Source of the DNA: Mycosynbacter sp964593465
GTDB taxonomy: Bacteria > Patescibacteriota > Saccharimonadia > Saccharimonadales > Saccharimonadaceae
Direction: 5' to 3'
DNA: 64,000 nt
Assembly (NCBI GenBank): GCA_964593465.1
Contig: CAZQJY010000001.1
Span: forward strand, 62,001-126,000
The first letter of the stretch is position 1. Each line of letters opens with the position of its first letter. Positions 23,474-31,947 of this stretch are shown here, in pieces. The position numbers and the translations under genes were made by a program. The notes under the pieces are model-generated. The model saw only the letters and a program-made list of their open reading frames with translations, was not told where the DNA came from and did not search any database.

Positions 23474-24617
23474 AGACCCCTGCACGACGCTGCGCAAGCC
23501 ATGTCTGAAACGGCATATTGTAATACTGCTCAACACGCGAAATGTAGTCGTCACGATCAGTCTGCGGTATATAGTCACGAATCTTTCCGTCACGAAACCT
23601 CTCGGCAAGATGTTTCATATCTCGTCGCAGCTGAGACCCGCGCGTATCATGTCGTCCGTTCATGGCCATAAATGGCGTGCTGAGCACATATTTACCAAGT
23701 CGCTGCTGCCTGTTTGGCGACTCACCAGACCATTCAGTATCGACGTCCTCAATCCCGCCTCTACCATCAGACCGCGACGCATCATACCAGATAGGCTTCT
23801 CTGTATCTGTAATCTTTTTATACATTTCGTCTTGCCCCTGATCATAAAAATCATAGATGTAGGTGCTTGGCGTCGAGAAAAATACAGGTTCAAAATCTGT
23901 ATCAGGTAACGCTCTCTGAAGTAACATATCTGCAATTGTGAGTGTAGCCTTTGAAGATTTCACCTCATCGACAATCGCCACATGCTTACCGTCCATCACC
24001 GTTGGCATGTCCCATAGGGCAATCAGCTCATCTGTTTTACGCGTCCCTGCCTCAACACTCGTAATCAAATCTTCCGCTTGCGCCATATGCTCGTCGTCCA
24101 GGTATAGTGAACGTATGCGCGCCACTTGATTTAACAGAAAGTCTGAATCCATCTTGTCTAGATTTAATTCACTTGGATTAATATAACGTCCACGAAAATC
24201 CTCACGGCTATATCCCATAGCATACAGCCAGTTCTCTTTGTCGATATTAAGAAATGATGCCTGTGGTTTTTGTTCAGAGGACATATCCCGCCATAGCTCA
24301 CTCACCAATGCTCGGACAGGTCGCGCCGATTTATCAAGATAAATAGCACCGTCAACTGGACCTTGTGTGCGACGTTCCCCATAAAGGAAGCAATCACCTT
24401 CATCAATAGATCCGTCTAGCGCACCTATCAGGCGATCTGTATCGTTGATCAGATCTTTCTCTACATCTTCAACAGGTTTCGACACATACTCCATGCGATA
24501 CAGTTCGTTGCCATGTTTTGGGTCGCGCCCTGCACCCTTAATAACACCACGAGTAGTCTCGTTGATCACTTCGTACTCGTAGGGAGAAGATGGAGCTATG
24601 TTTATTTTTTCTGACAT
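23445..24617 (-). CDS. phosphoribosyltransferase-like protein, 390 aa
   Basis: Contains VAIVDEVKSSKATL at about 213-226, the shape of the PRPP-binding loop of type I phosphoribosyltransferases (hydrophobic strand, two acidic residues, then a small-residue loop). An earlier strand AIYLDKSARPVRALVSELW (91-109) could be a second half of the fold. The remaining domain architecture (helical insert 150-200, C-terminal helices) is not recognised and no catalytic role can be fixed. Start ATG 24617 follows a promoter at 24657-24685 with an A-rich leader and no Shine-Dalgarno. It converges with the 89-aa gene and overlaps it by 29 nt. Confidence 0.65.
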   Translation of the reverse strand: MSEKINIAPSSPYEYEVINETTRGVIKGAGRDPKHGNELYRMEYVSKPVEDVEKDLINDTDRLIGALDGSIDEGDCFLYGERRTQGPVDGAIYLDKSARPVRALVSELWRDMSSEQKPQASFLNIDKENWLYAMGYSREDFRGRYINPSELNLDKMDSDFLLNQVARIRSLYLDDEHMAQAEDLITSVEAGTRKTDELIALWDMPTVMDGKHVAIVDEVKSSKATLTIADMLLQRALPDTDFEPVFFSTPSTYIYDFYDQGQDEMYKKITDTEKPIWYDASRSDGRGGIEDVDTEWSGESPNRQQRLGKYVLSTPFMAMNGRHDTRGSQLRRDMKHLAERFRDGKIRDYIPQTDRDDYISRVEQYYNMPFQTWLAQRRAGVSMTRSDDAR

Positions 24618-24656
24618 GTATGTATGGTTTTTATATTATCTACGTATATAGATAGA

Positions 24657-24685
24657 TATTAGCATAAAACTATACATATGTCAAT
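24657..24685 (-). promoter_or_regulatory. promoter of the PRTase-like gene
   Basis: Minus strand: TTGACA (24680-24685), 17 bp ending TATGC, TAATAT (24657-24662). Confidence 0.75.
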
Positions 24686-24710
24686 GTCGCAAGCACGTTG
24701 TGGCGATTTG

Positions 24711-25997
24711 TTAACCAGCGAGTTCTTTTACCACCGCCGCATCATTCCAAGGAATCCGTTCGCCATTCACAATGCGGAATGTCTCGTGCCCCATGCCCGT
24801 GACGAGAATTGTATCACCTTTTGTCGCGATAGATAGCGCTTTTTCTATCGCCTCGCGCCTATCAGCTATCTCTGTCATTTTTGCAGTCGCCTTGGCTTGT
24901 TCGACACCCTCTATCACCGCTTTGCGGATGGCATCTGGGTCTTCGTTGTAACTCTCCTCGTCTGTCACGATGATGCGGTTAGCCAAGCGCCCCGCTATCT
25001 CGCCCATGATAGGTCGTTTGAGCTTGTCGCGGTCACCACAAGCGCCAAATACCAAGATGACGCGGTTTTTAGTAATAGCTTTGGTAGTTTCGAGCAGCTT
25101 CTCTAGCGCATCGGGCGTATGCGCATAGTCTACAATCACCTCATACGGCTTATCGCCGATATCCACGCGCTCAAACCGCCCCGGAATTTCCTCAAGATCG
25201 GCCACACCTTCCACAATTTTATCCACACTCACCCCTAGCAAATATGCAATCGTCGCTGCAGCTGTCATATTGCTGATATTAAACTTACCTGGTAAGTGCG
25301 TCGCCAGCTCCAGCTTGGTCTGATGATCAAACACCACGTCAGCCTCGCTACCTTTTTTGTATAATTTGGTACGTTCGATATGTGCTTCGGCCTCTTTGTG
25401 TTCGCCATACGTCATCTTTTGTTCGCCTGCATCAAACTTGTCGTAATAGTCAAACCACTCGTCATCGCGATTGAGTACCATATAGCGTGGTTCATCTGCA
25501 AACAGCAGCGCCTTGGCAGCGGCATACTCTTCCATCGTCTTGTGATAATCCAAGTGATCCTGCGTCAGGTTGGTCATCACGGCCGCCTCTATCGGCACGC
25601 CGTCAAGCTTATGCTGATGTAGTGCATGACTGGTGATTTCGAGCATCACATAATCTACCTGAGCCTTTTTGGCATCACGAAAAAATTCTTGCATACGAGC
25701 AGTTGTGCCCACAGTTGCGTTGAGATCATTGAGCTGTATTTCTCCCGCCACTTCTATAAGTGCAGTGCTAAACATCGCCGTTTTGTAGCCTGCAGCTTTG
25801 AGAATCGAATTGATGTAGTTAATCGTCGTCGTCTTGCCATTTGTACCAGTGACAGCAATTACCTTGAGTCCTCGTGCAGGGTAGCCGTAGCGAGCACTCA
25901 CCGCTTTGACACGTGTCTTGCGATAGCTCTCTTCCAGCTTACGGACAGATTTCTGTGGCAGCGCTTTACGCACCCCTCGAACAAGCTTTTCCTTCAT
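24711..25997 (-). CDS. murE: MurE-like Mur ligase lacking the N-terminal domain
   Basis: 428 residues. Mur ligases add an amino acid to the UDP-MurNAc-peptide using ATP. P-loop TGTNGKTTT at about 50-58, LEITSHAL (ligand for Mg/ATP), NLTQDHLDYH, the central domain through GKFNISNM, and the C-terminal domain with VIVDYAHTPDALEKLL and VFGACGDRDKLKR. The P-loop is only 50 residues in, versus about 110 in canonical MurE, so most of the uridine-binding domain is absent. The amino-acid pocket reads YNEDPDA rather than the DNPR typical of meso-diaminopimelate enzymes, so lysine or another residue is more likely. ATG 25997 lies 7 nt after TATACT: leaderless. Gene symbol is by similarity. Confidence 0.82.
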   Translation of the reverse strand: MKEKLVRGVRKALPQKSVRKLEESYRKTRVKAVSARYGYPARGLKVIAVTGTNGKTTTINYINSILKAAGYKTAMFSTALIEVAGEIQLNDLNATVGTTARMQEFFRDAKKAQVDYVMLEITSHALHQHKLDGVPIEAAVMTNLTQDHLDYHKTMEEYAAAKALLFADEPRYMVLNRDDEWFDYYDKFDAGEQKMTYGEHKEAEAHIERTKLYKKGSEADVVFDHQTKLELATHLPGKFNISNMTAAATIAYLLGVSVDKIVEGVADLEEIPGRFERVDIGDKPYEVIVDYAHTPDALEKLLETTKAITKNRVILVFGACGDRDKLKRPIMGEIAGRLANRIIVTDEESYNEDPDAIRKAVIEGVEQAKATAKMTEIADRREAIEKALSIATKGDTILVTGMGHETFRIVNGERIPWNDAAVVKELAG

Positions 25998-26070
25998 ACT
26001 ATTTAGTATACGCCTGGTGGGCGCCGTCCTCAACCGTCATATATAATGACGATTTATAAATTTACAAGGA

Positions 26071-26499
26071 TTAGTTTCTGCGCCACACCGACACAGGCTC
26101 GTCGTCACCGTATGATTCGAGCAGGTCTGAGCCACAAAGCTTGACGCACATCTCTACGTGCAATTCATTCGTGCCTGTTAGTGTTGTAACACCAGCACAA
26201 CTACGAGACAATTCCGCCGCTTCTTCTTGACACTTGTCTGCAAAAGCCCCGCACCCCTCAAAAGCATCTTCGACCGCGAGATTACGACTCAATCGCTGCG
26301 GGTCCACTCCTCCATTTCGCTCTAATGCCACAATCCGTTGCGTTCGCGGACTTGCAAACAGGGCTGCTCGTGCAAGCTCTTCGGCCACAACAAGCTTCTC
26401 CTGAATCTGCTTCTTCATCTCTCGTACCTTAGGGCATTCTTGGCAAGCCTCCGGCACAATCAGCTGATCTTCCGCAAATACATCCATAAACTCACTCAT
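26071..26499 (-). CDS. Cys-containing hypothetical protein, 142 aa
   Basis: Residues include CQECPK near the N-terminus and five further Cys (GCGAFADKC, SCAG, MCVKLCG), so seven in total, enough for metal binding or disulfides. Helical (VREMKKQIQEKLVVAEELARA), no membrane segment or signal. No family recognised. Start ATG 26499 lies 6 nt after TATACC, with TTGACA exactly 17 bp upstream: a clear leaderless gene. Confidence 0.65.
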   Translation of the reverse strand: MSEFMDVFAEDQLIVPEACQECPKVREMKKQIQEKLVVAEELARAALFASPRTQRIVALERNGGVDPQRLSRNLAVEDAFEGCGAFADKCQEEAAELSRSCAGVTTLTGTNELHVEMCVKLCGSDLLESYGDDEPVSVWRRN

Positions 26500-26505
26500 A
26501 TGCCA

Positions 26506-26534
26506 GGTATACTCTTTTTTTGAATTAGTGTCAA
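26506..26534 (-). promoter_or_regulatory. leaderless promoter of the 142-aa gene
   Basis: Minus strand: TTGACA (26529-26534), 17 bp, TATACC (26506-26511); ATG begins 6 nt later. Confidence 0.7.
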
Positions 26535-26581
26535 ATATTATCGCTAAAATTGACCTTCTAGTGGTATAATTTCACTAGTAT

Positions 26582-27658
26582 ATGTTGATATTGGGAATCG
26601 AGAGTAGTTGTGATGAAACCGCTGCCGCAGTCGTTAAAGACGGCAAGCGGCTGCTCAGTAATGTTGTAAATTCACAAATTGACATACATGCCGAATATGG
26701 CGGCGTTGTGCCAGAGGTAGCAGCGCGGAGTCATCTAGAGGTCGTCAATCCTGTTATTAACAAGGCACTGAGTGATGCAGGTGTGACGTGGAGTGATATC
26801 GATGCGATTGCCGTCACTTACGCGCCAGGTCTCTCCGGCTCTCTACTGATTGGTACAATTGCTGCCAAGACGCTGGCGTATTTACACGACAAGCCGCTGT
26901 ATGCGATTCATCATGTAGAGGCGCATGTGTATGCGAATTTTATCACCGAGACTACGGGCGACTTACGATTACCCAGCAAGCAGCCTGAATTTCCTATGCT
27001 CGCCCTAATAGTCAGTGGCGGACACTCGCAACTAGTTCTCTTCCGCGGCCACGGTAGCTACACGCTGCTTGGGCAAACCCAAGATGACGCTGTCGGTGAA
27101 GCGTTCGACAAAGTCGCCAAGATCGTCGGCCTCTCCTACCCTGGCGGGCCATCTATCGCAAAAGCCGCCGAAACAGGTGATGCCATGCGGTTCACGTTGC
27201 CAAAAGCCAAGCTCGCGGGCAAATACGACTTTAGCTTCTCCGGCCTCAAGACAGCCGTTCTGCGCACAGTACAGCGAGAAGTGGGCGTAGACTTCACTTT
27301 TCCCTCTCACGAGCTTCCAGCGCGCGTAAACGACGAATTACGGCATGATATTGCGGCGAGCTTCCAGCGAATTGCTATTGAGACGCTCGTCGATAAAGCC
27401 AAGCTCGCCTATGAAGAATACTCTCCCGCTTCCGTTGTCATCGCCGGTGGCGTAGCAGCCAATCAAGAGTTGCGACACCAGCTCTCTGCCACGCTGCCTC
27501 TCGACATCGAATACGCACCAATTCAGCTCTGCACCGACAACGCTGCCATGATTGCCACGCTTGGCTATTACAGAAGTCAGATCGACCAGCCCATCAGCCC
27601 ATTCGAGCTAGAAATCCGCCCAAGCCTATCTATGTCAGTAAAGGAGAGTGTTGTATGA
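26582..27658 (+). CDS. tsaD: tRNA N6-threonylcarbamoyladenosine transferase
   Basis: 358 residues, Kae1/Gcp/TsaD family. It transfers the threonylcarbamoyl group to A37 of ANN-decoding tRNAs, with TsaB and TsaE (not seen here). ASKHA fold with GIESSCDETAAAVV at 5-18, metal-binding HHVEAH (His about 113 and 117), SGGHSQLVLF, GEAFDKVAKIVGLSYPGGP, IAGGVAANQELR and CTDNAAMIA. Start ATG 26582 is 11 nt after TATAAT with TGG in front. The stop overlaps the next start in ATGA, so it is translationally coupled to the FemAB gene. Confidence 0.95.
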   Translation: MLILGIESSCDETAAAVVKDGKRLLSNVVNSQIDIHAEYGGVVPEVAARSHLEVVNPVINKALSDAGVTWSDIDAIAVTYAPGLSGSLLIGTIAAKTLAYLHDKPLYAIHHVEAHVYANFITETTGDLRLPSKQPEFPMLALIVSGGHSQLVLFRGHGSYTLLGQTQDDAVGEAFDKVAKIVGLSYPGGPSIAKAAETGDAMRFTLPKAKLAGKYDFSFSGLKTAVLRTVQREVGVDFTFPSHELPARVNDELRHDIAASFQRIAIETLVDKAKLAYEEYSPASVVIAGGVAANQELRHQLSATLPLDIEYAPIQLCTDNAAMIATLGYYRSQIDQPISPFELEIRPSLSMSVKESVV

Positions 27659-28596
27659 CACACAACGATTTATCAGTTCATTTTTTACAATCGGAGTCGT
27701 GGCAAAAATTTCAGGAATCGCTGGGCCGTAAAGTATTTCACCGCACTGGCGATGGCTGGGAGTACCGCGCCATCCTAGAGCCAGCGCGCTTTGGTTTGAG
27801 TCGCCTCTATTGCCCCTATGGCCCGACTGCCTCTAGTCCTCGTTCGCTCAAAACTGCGCTTGATTCACTGGCGGCGCTTGCTCGCAGTCAAAAAGCAGCA
27901 TTCTTGCGCGTGCAGCCACTTGGTACAGATTTTAGCGCAGCGCAGCTTAAAAAACTCGGTCTGCACCAAATTGCCTACTCGCAACCTGCACACACCTGGT
28001 GTATAGATACCACTCGCCCTACCGATGAGCTTATTGCCGATATGAAACAAAACAATCGCAACCTCTACCGCACGTATGAGAAAAAAGGCATAGTGTATCA
28101 AAAGAGCCACAAACCCGAAGACGTCTCTCGGCTCACTTCCCTGCTCCATGGTGTAGCGGCACATAATCAGATCTCCATACATCCAGATAGCTACTTTGAG
28201 GCGCAGGCCGAGGTGTTGCTATCTACCAAGGCCGCATCTCTTCACTTCATGACATACGAGGGTAAAACAATTGCCGCCGCACTGGTATATGAAGATAACT
28301 ACGCCTCGTACTATGCACACGCTGCTGCCGCTCACGAACATCGCAAACTTGGTGCCAGTACTGCCCTACTCGCACAAATTATCGTCGACACACACGAGCA
28401 AGGCAAGCAAGTCTGCGACCTCTACGGCATTACCGATAGCGATGACCCGTCCCATCGCTGGGCAGGATTTACACGGTTCAAAAAATCGTTTGGCGGCTAT
28501 GAAAAAGCTCTTTCCAATACATACGAGTACCCTATTGATAGGCTGCGCTATGGCGCCTACAAAATAGCGAAATCCGCCAAAAAACTTTTGTCATAG
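27655..28596 (+). CDS. FemAB/FemX-family peptidyltransferase
   Basis: 313 residues with tandem GNAT-like folds. Fem-type enzymes add amino acids from aminoacyl-tRNA to the peptidoglycan precursor, forming cross-bridges. Features: SWQKFQESLGR at the start, RLYCPYGPTA, FLRVQPLGTDF, TWCIDTTRPTDELIADMKQNNR (a typical Fem hinge), the second domain with TIAAALVYEDNYASYYAHAA, and the ending DLYGITDSDDPSHRWAGFTRFKKSFGG. This ending is a family signature. It overlaps tsaD by 4 nt (ATGA). With the Mur ligase nearby on the other strand, it points to a Lys-type, cross-bridged wall. Confidence 0.88.
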   Translation: MTHNDLSVHFLQSESWQKFQESLGRKVFHRTGDGWEYRAILEPARFGLSRLYCPYGPTASSPRSLKTALDSLAALARSQKAAFLRVQPLGTDFSAAQLKKLGLHQIAYSQPAHTWCIDTTRPTDELIADMKQNNRNLYRTYEKKGIVYQKSHKPEDVSRLTSLLHGVAAHNQISIHPDSYFEAQAEVLLSTKAASLHFMTYEGKTIAAALVYEDNYASYYAHAAAAHEHRKLGASTALLAQIIVDTHEQGKQVCDLYGITDSDDPSHRWAGFTRFKKSFGGYEKALSNTYEYPIDRLRYGAYKIAKSAKKLLS

Positions 28597-28718
28597 CACC
28601 ACTAGGGCAACACCTGTGTTTACACTATACCCCGAAGCATGACAACTCTCCCCTATCTATGCTATACTACAAAGTACAAACAAACATGTGGCAAAACCTG
28701 GGTAGGTAGCCTCGCGTA

Positions 28719-28766
28719 TTTTCACGTGAAAGGTTTAGTTTTGCTCAAGTTTTTTCACGTGAAAAA
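28719..28766 (+). repeat. two perfect TTTCACGTGAAA palindromes in the valS leader
   Basis: Copies at 28719-28731 and 28751-28766, centres about 33 bp apart. They are self-complementary and also complementary to each other (13 bp stem with a 19-nt loop possible in RNA). They lie between the promoter (TGC-TATACT near 28667) and the valS start at 28790. Confidence 0.7.
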
Positions 28767-28789
28767 TTACTTTTTGATCAGGAACAGAC

Positions 28790-31339
28790 ATGCAGCTAGC
28801 AAAAACATACGAGCCGAATCAATACGAACCGAATATCTACGCCATGTGGGAAACCTCTGGCGCTTTTTCTCCAAAAGGGGAGGGCGAACCCTATAGCATC
28901 GTGATGCCGCCACCAAATGCCAATGGCAACCTGCACGTCGGTCATGCACTCATGGTGGAGGTAGAGGATATCTTGATCCGCTACCACCGTATGAACGGTT
29001 ACGACACGGTTTACCTACCGGGTGCAGACCATGCTGGGTTTGAAACATGGGTTGTCTACGAACGGATTTTGCGTGAAAAAGGGCAGAGTCGTTTTGACTT
29101 TAGCCGCGAACAACTCTATAGCCAGGTCTGGAACTTTGTTGATGAGCAGCGTGGCAATATGGAATTGCAGCTACGCGCACTTGGTGCTAGCGCAGATTGG
29201 CCAAAACTAACCTTTACACTCGATAAAAAAGTAATCGACACTGTCTATACCACATTCAAAAAAATGTGGGATGATGGCTTGATTTACAGAGGTGAGCGCA
29301 TCGTCAACTACAGCACCAAGTACCAAACAAGCTATGCTGATATAGAAGTAGAACACAAGACGGAGAAGGGTACACTCTGGAAAATAGCCTATCCGCTAAT
29401 CGACAAAGTAGGGGAGTTGATCGTAGCAACAACTCGCCCAGAAACACTCCTTGGCGACACCGCCGTCGCTGTGCATCCAGAGGATGAACGCTACAAGCAC
29501 CTGATTGGCAGTAAAGTACAACTACCCCTGGTGCACCGTGAAATCCCCGTCATCGCCGACGAGTACGTTGATCCTACATTTGGCACCGGTGTCGTCAAGA
29601 TTACACCCGCTCATGATCCAAACGACTTTGAGATGGGCAATAGACATGATTTGCCACGTATCCAAGTGATTGGTTTTGACGGCAAGATGACAGAAGAGGC
29701 TGGCAACTACTTCGGTCTAGAAGTAGAGGATGCTCGTAAAAAGGTACTCGCTGCACTCGAAGCACTAGAGCTACGCAGAGGAGAAGAGGCGATTGAACAC
29801 TCTGTGGGCTACGATTATAAGAGTGGGCTACCCATCCAGCCGCTCATCAAGGAACAATGGTTCATTAGCGTAAAACCGCTAGTAGAAAAAGCAAAAGCAG
29901 CCATTGAGGCAGGAGAGATTACTTTCTACCCAGAGAGTAAGAAAACCGCCATCCTACAGTATTTCGACAACCTCAAAGACTGGAATATCTCGAGGCAAAT
30001 CCCATGGGGTATCCCAATCCCAGCATTTGTGAATACGCACAACCCAGAAGATTGGATATTTGACACACGTGTCGACGAAAAAGAAATCGTTGTAAATGGC
30101 GCAACATATAGACGCGAAGAAGACACATTTGACACCTGGTTCTCTAGCGGGCAATGGCCTTATATCACTACCGATTATCTGGACAGCAGCGACCTAGCCA
30201 AATATTATCCTACTAGCGTACTAGAAACAGGTCACGACATCCTGTACCCATGGGTATCACGCATGGTTATGCTCGGTCTCTACGCTACTGGAAAAGTACC
30301 ATTCAAAGATGTCTACCTCCATGGTCTCGTACTCGACGAGCACGGACAAAAAATGAGCAAAAGCAAGGGCAACGTGGTCAATCCTATGGAGACATTAGGG
30401 AAATATGGCTCCGACGCGCTGCGTTTTGGCCTCATCTCTAGCCGTAGCGCTGGGCAAAACCAAGCTTTTTCTATTAGCAAAGTAGTCGCGGGGCGCAATT
30501 TCTGCAACAAGCTCTGGAATATTTCGCGCTTCATCCTCGACAAACTAGGGGAGGACTACAAGCCCGGTGAACCAGAGACTACATCACTTGCAGACGACTG
30601 GATTGTACGTCGGCTCAACGAAGCGTCAAAAAATATAGGTGAACAGATCAAACACTACCGCTTCGCAGAAGCGAGTGAAGCTATGTATCACGCTATCTGG
30701 GATGACGTAGCCGACTGGTATATCGAAGCTAGTAAAGCCGAGCCAAATCCAGACTTGCTAGTATGGGTGCTTGAAACCTGTTTGCGCCTGGCGCATCCAT
30801 TTGCTCCGTTTGTCACCGAGACAATCTGGCAAACCATAGGCTGGACAGACAGCCTGCTTATCCTCGAACACTGGCCAGAAGCACTGCATTACGACGAAAT
30901 TGCCGCAGGACAGTTTACGCGCGTACAAGCACTTGTGAGCGAAGCACGTTACGTGATGAGTGAATTGCCCGGCAACAAACGTTATCCGATGCTTTTCCAG
31001 CAGGATTCGCTAGTAGGAGACAATGCGCAGCTTATCAAGCAACTATCTCGCGTGAGCGATGTAATGCAGGCAGATCAAGCCAGGGGTCTTCGTCTGGCAG
31101 CGTCTGGACGCGAGGCCTGGCTCGATATCGACGAAGATACACTGTATGAACACCAAACCAACTTAGAGGTACGCCTAGCTGAAACTAGGCAGAAAAAACT
31201 CTCGCTCGAAGCCCGCTTGGCTAATGAAAACTACATCGCCAAGGCTCCAGAGCACCTTGTAGAAGAAACTAAACGCGACCTTGAAGCGACCGAAAAGCTA
31301 ATCGCACAACTCGCAGCAGAGCTAGACGTACTAAGCTAA
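28790..31339 (+). CDS. valS: valyl-tRNA synthetase
   Basis: 849 residues, class I. It charges tRNA-Val and edits mischarged Thr. HIGH motif in NANGNLHVGHALM (about 37-50), the CP1 editing domain (about 190-330; TTRPETLLGDTAVAVHP), KMSKS motif in GQKMSKSKGNVVNP (about 519-532), anticodon domain, and a C-terminal coiled coil (about 780-849, LEVRLAETRQKKLSLEARL). Start ATG 28790 with GGAACA upstream. The leader contains two palindromes; no T-box sequence is visible. Confidence 0.96.
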   Translation: MQLAKTYEPNQYEPNIYAMWETSGAFSPKGEGEPYSIVMPPPNANGNLHVGHALMVEVEDILIRYHRMNGYDTVYLPGADHAGFETWVVYERILREKGQSRFDFSREQLYSQVWNFVDEQRGNMELQLRALGASADWPKLTFTLDKKVIDTVYTTFKKMWDDGLIYRGERIVNYSTKYQTSYADIEVEHKTEKGTLWKIAYPLIDKVGELIVATTRPETLLGDTAVAVHPEDERYKHLIGSKVQLPLVHREIPVIADEYVDPTFGTGVVKITPAHDPNDFEMGNRHDLPRIQVIGFDGKMTEEAGNYFGLEVEDARKKVLAALEALELRRGEEAIEHSVGYDYKSGLPIQPLIKEQWFISVKPLVEKAKAAIEAGEITFYPESKKTAILQYFDNLKDWNISRQIPWGIPIPAFVNTHNPEDWIFDTRVDEKEIVVNGATYRREEDTFDTWFSSGQWPYITTDYLDSSDLAKYYPTSVLETGHDILYPWVSRMVMLGLYATGKVPFKDVYLHGLVLDEHGQKMSKSKGNVVNPMETLGKYGSDALRFGLISSRSAGQNQAFSISKVVAGRNFCNKLWNISRFILDKLGEDYKPGEPETTSLADDWIVRRLNEASKNIGEQIKHYRFAEASEAMYHAIWDDVADWYIEASKAEPNPDLLVWVLETCLRLAHPFAPFVTETIWQTIGWTDSLLILEHWPEALHYDEIAAGQFTRVQALVSEARYVMSELPGNKRYPMLFQQDSLVGDNAQLIKQLSRVSDVMQADQARGLRLAASGREAWLDIDEDTLYEHQTNLEVRLAETRQKKLSLEARLANENYIAKAPEHLVEETKRDLEATEKLIAQLAAELDVLS

Positions 31340-31343
31340 TCGT

Positions 31344-31661
31344 TTATGCCAGCACAATAGTGTGGTCTGTCATATCCGCCTGACCAGGCAAACGGAAAAA
31401 GTCACGATCACTACTGTTGTGATGACGCGCCTTATCGTCACGTGGATCGCGAGCTATAGACGCCTGTGACTTACTGCCAAGAGGGTTACGCTCACTATGA
31501 GTATGCGCATGAGATGCAATAGCCGTACTTGCACCATCTATCTGGTGGTGACGAGCAACGACATGCACCGCTACTTTGTCGAGATTTGTATCGTGCAAAC
31601 ACACACCGCAAAGTGTGCTGAGTGCCAAAAAGCCGACGATAGGTTGAAAAACTTGTTGCAT
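31344..31661 (-). CDS. putative exported small protein, 105 aa
   Basis: A hydrophobic N-terminus (about 8-22, IVGFLALSTLCGVCL) looks like a signal peptide or anchor; no canonical lipobox is present. The rest is charged and His-rich (ARHHQIDG, SHAHTHSERN, DKARHHNSSD), which could bind metal. No family recognised. Start ATG 31661 sits about 30 nt after a strong promoter at 31691-31719 with an A-rich leader. It is convergent with valS, ending 4 nt from the valS stop. Confidence 0.6.
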   Translation of the reverse strand: MQQVFQPIVGFLALSTLCGVCLHDTNLDKVAVHVVARHHQIDGASTAIASHAHTHSERNPLGSKSQASIARDPRDDKARHHNSSDRDFFRLPGQADMTDHTIVLA

Positions 31662-31690
31662 GATGTTTGTTTTAATTGTTTACGCTATTC

Positions 31691-31719
31691 ATATTAGCAT
31701 ATTTTGTATAAATAGTCAA
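31691..31719 (-). promoter_or_regulatory. promoter of the His-rich exported protein gene
   Basis: Minus strand: TTGACT (31714-31719), 17 bp ending TATGC, TAATAT (31691-31696). It overlaps a divergent plus-strand -35. Confidence 0.75.
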
Positions 31720-31742
31720 GCTTATGCTATACTAAACAGCGA

Positions 31743-31946
31743 ATGAGCTATTTCATCAAAAAGACAGCCTATATTCTTCTCTATATTCCACTCGGACTCA
31801 TAGTTGCAATAGAGTCACCACATGCAATCGACTTTGTCGACAAGAATCGCATCAATAAACTACCGCTTGCAATGGCAGTTTTGATTATATTGGTAGCTCT
31901 AGCCCTCATTGCGGGGCTACTATATCTGCTATTGATATTCTTATAG
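31743..31946 (+). CDS. small membrane protein, 67 aa
   Basis: Two hydrophobic segments (about 7-24 KTAYILLYIPLGLIVAIE and 42-66 AMAVLIILVALALIAGLLYL) joined by a polar loop with DFVDKNRINK. Start ATG 31743 lies 9 nt after TGC-TATACT, with TTGTAT 18 bp upstream, so near-leaderless and divergent from the 105-aa gene. No family recognised. Its stop lies 1 nt from the rlmH stop. Confidence 0.6.
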   Translation: MSYFIKKTAYILLYIPLGLIVAIESPHAIDFVDKNRINKLPLAMAVLIILVALALIAGLLYLLLIFL

Positions 31947-31947
31947 G

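Noticed and set aside
28680..28789. T-box riboswitch upstream of valS
   Set aside because: No T-box consensus or specifier-loop-like fold is visible; only two palindromes and a short leader.
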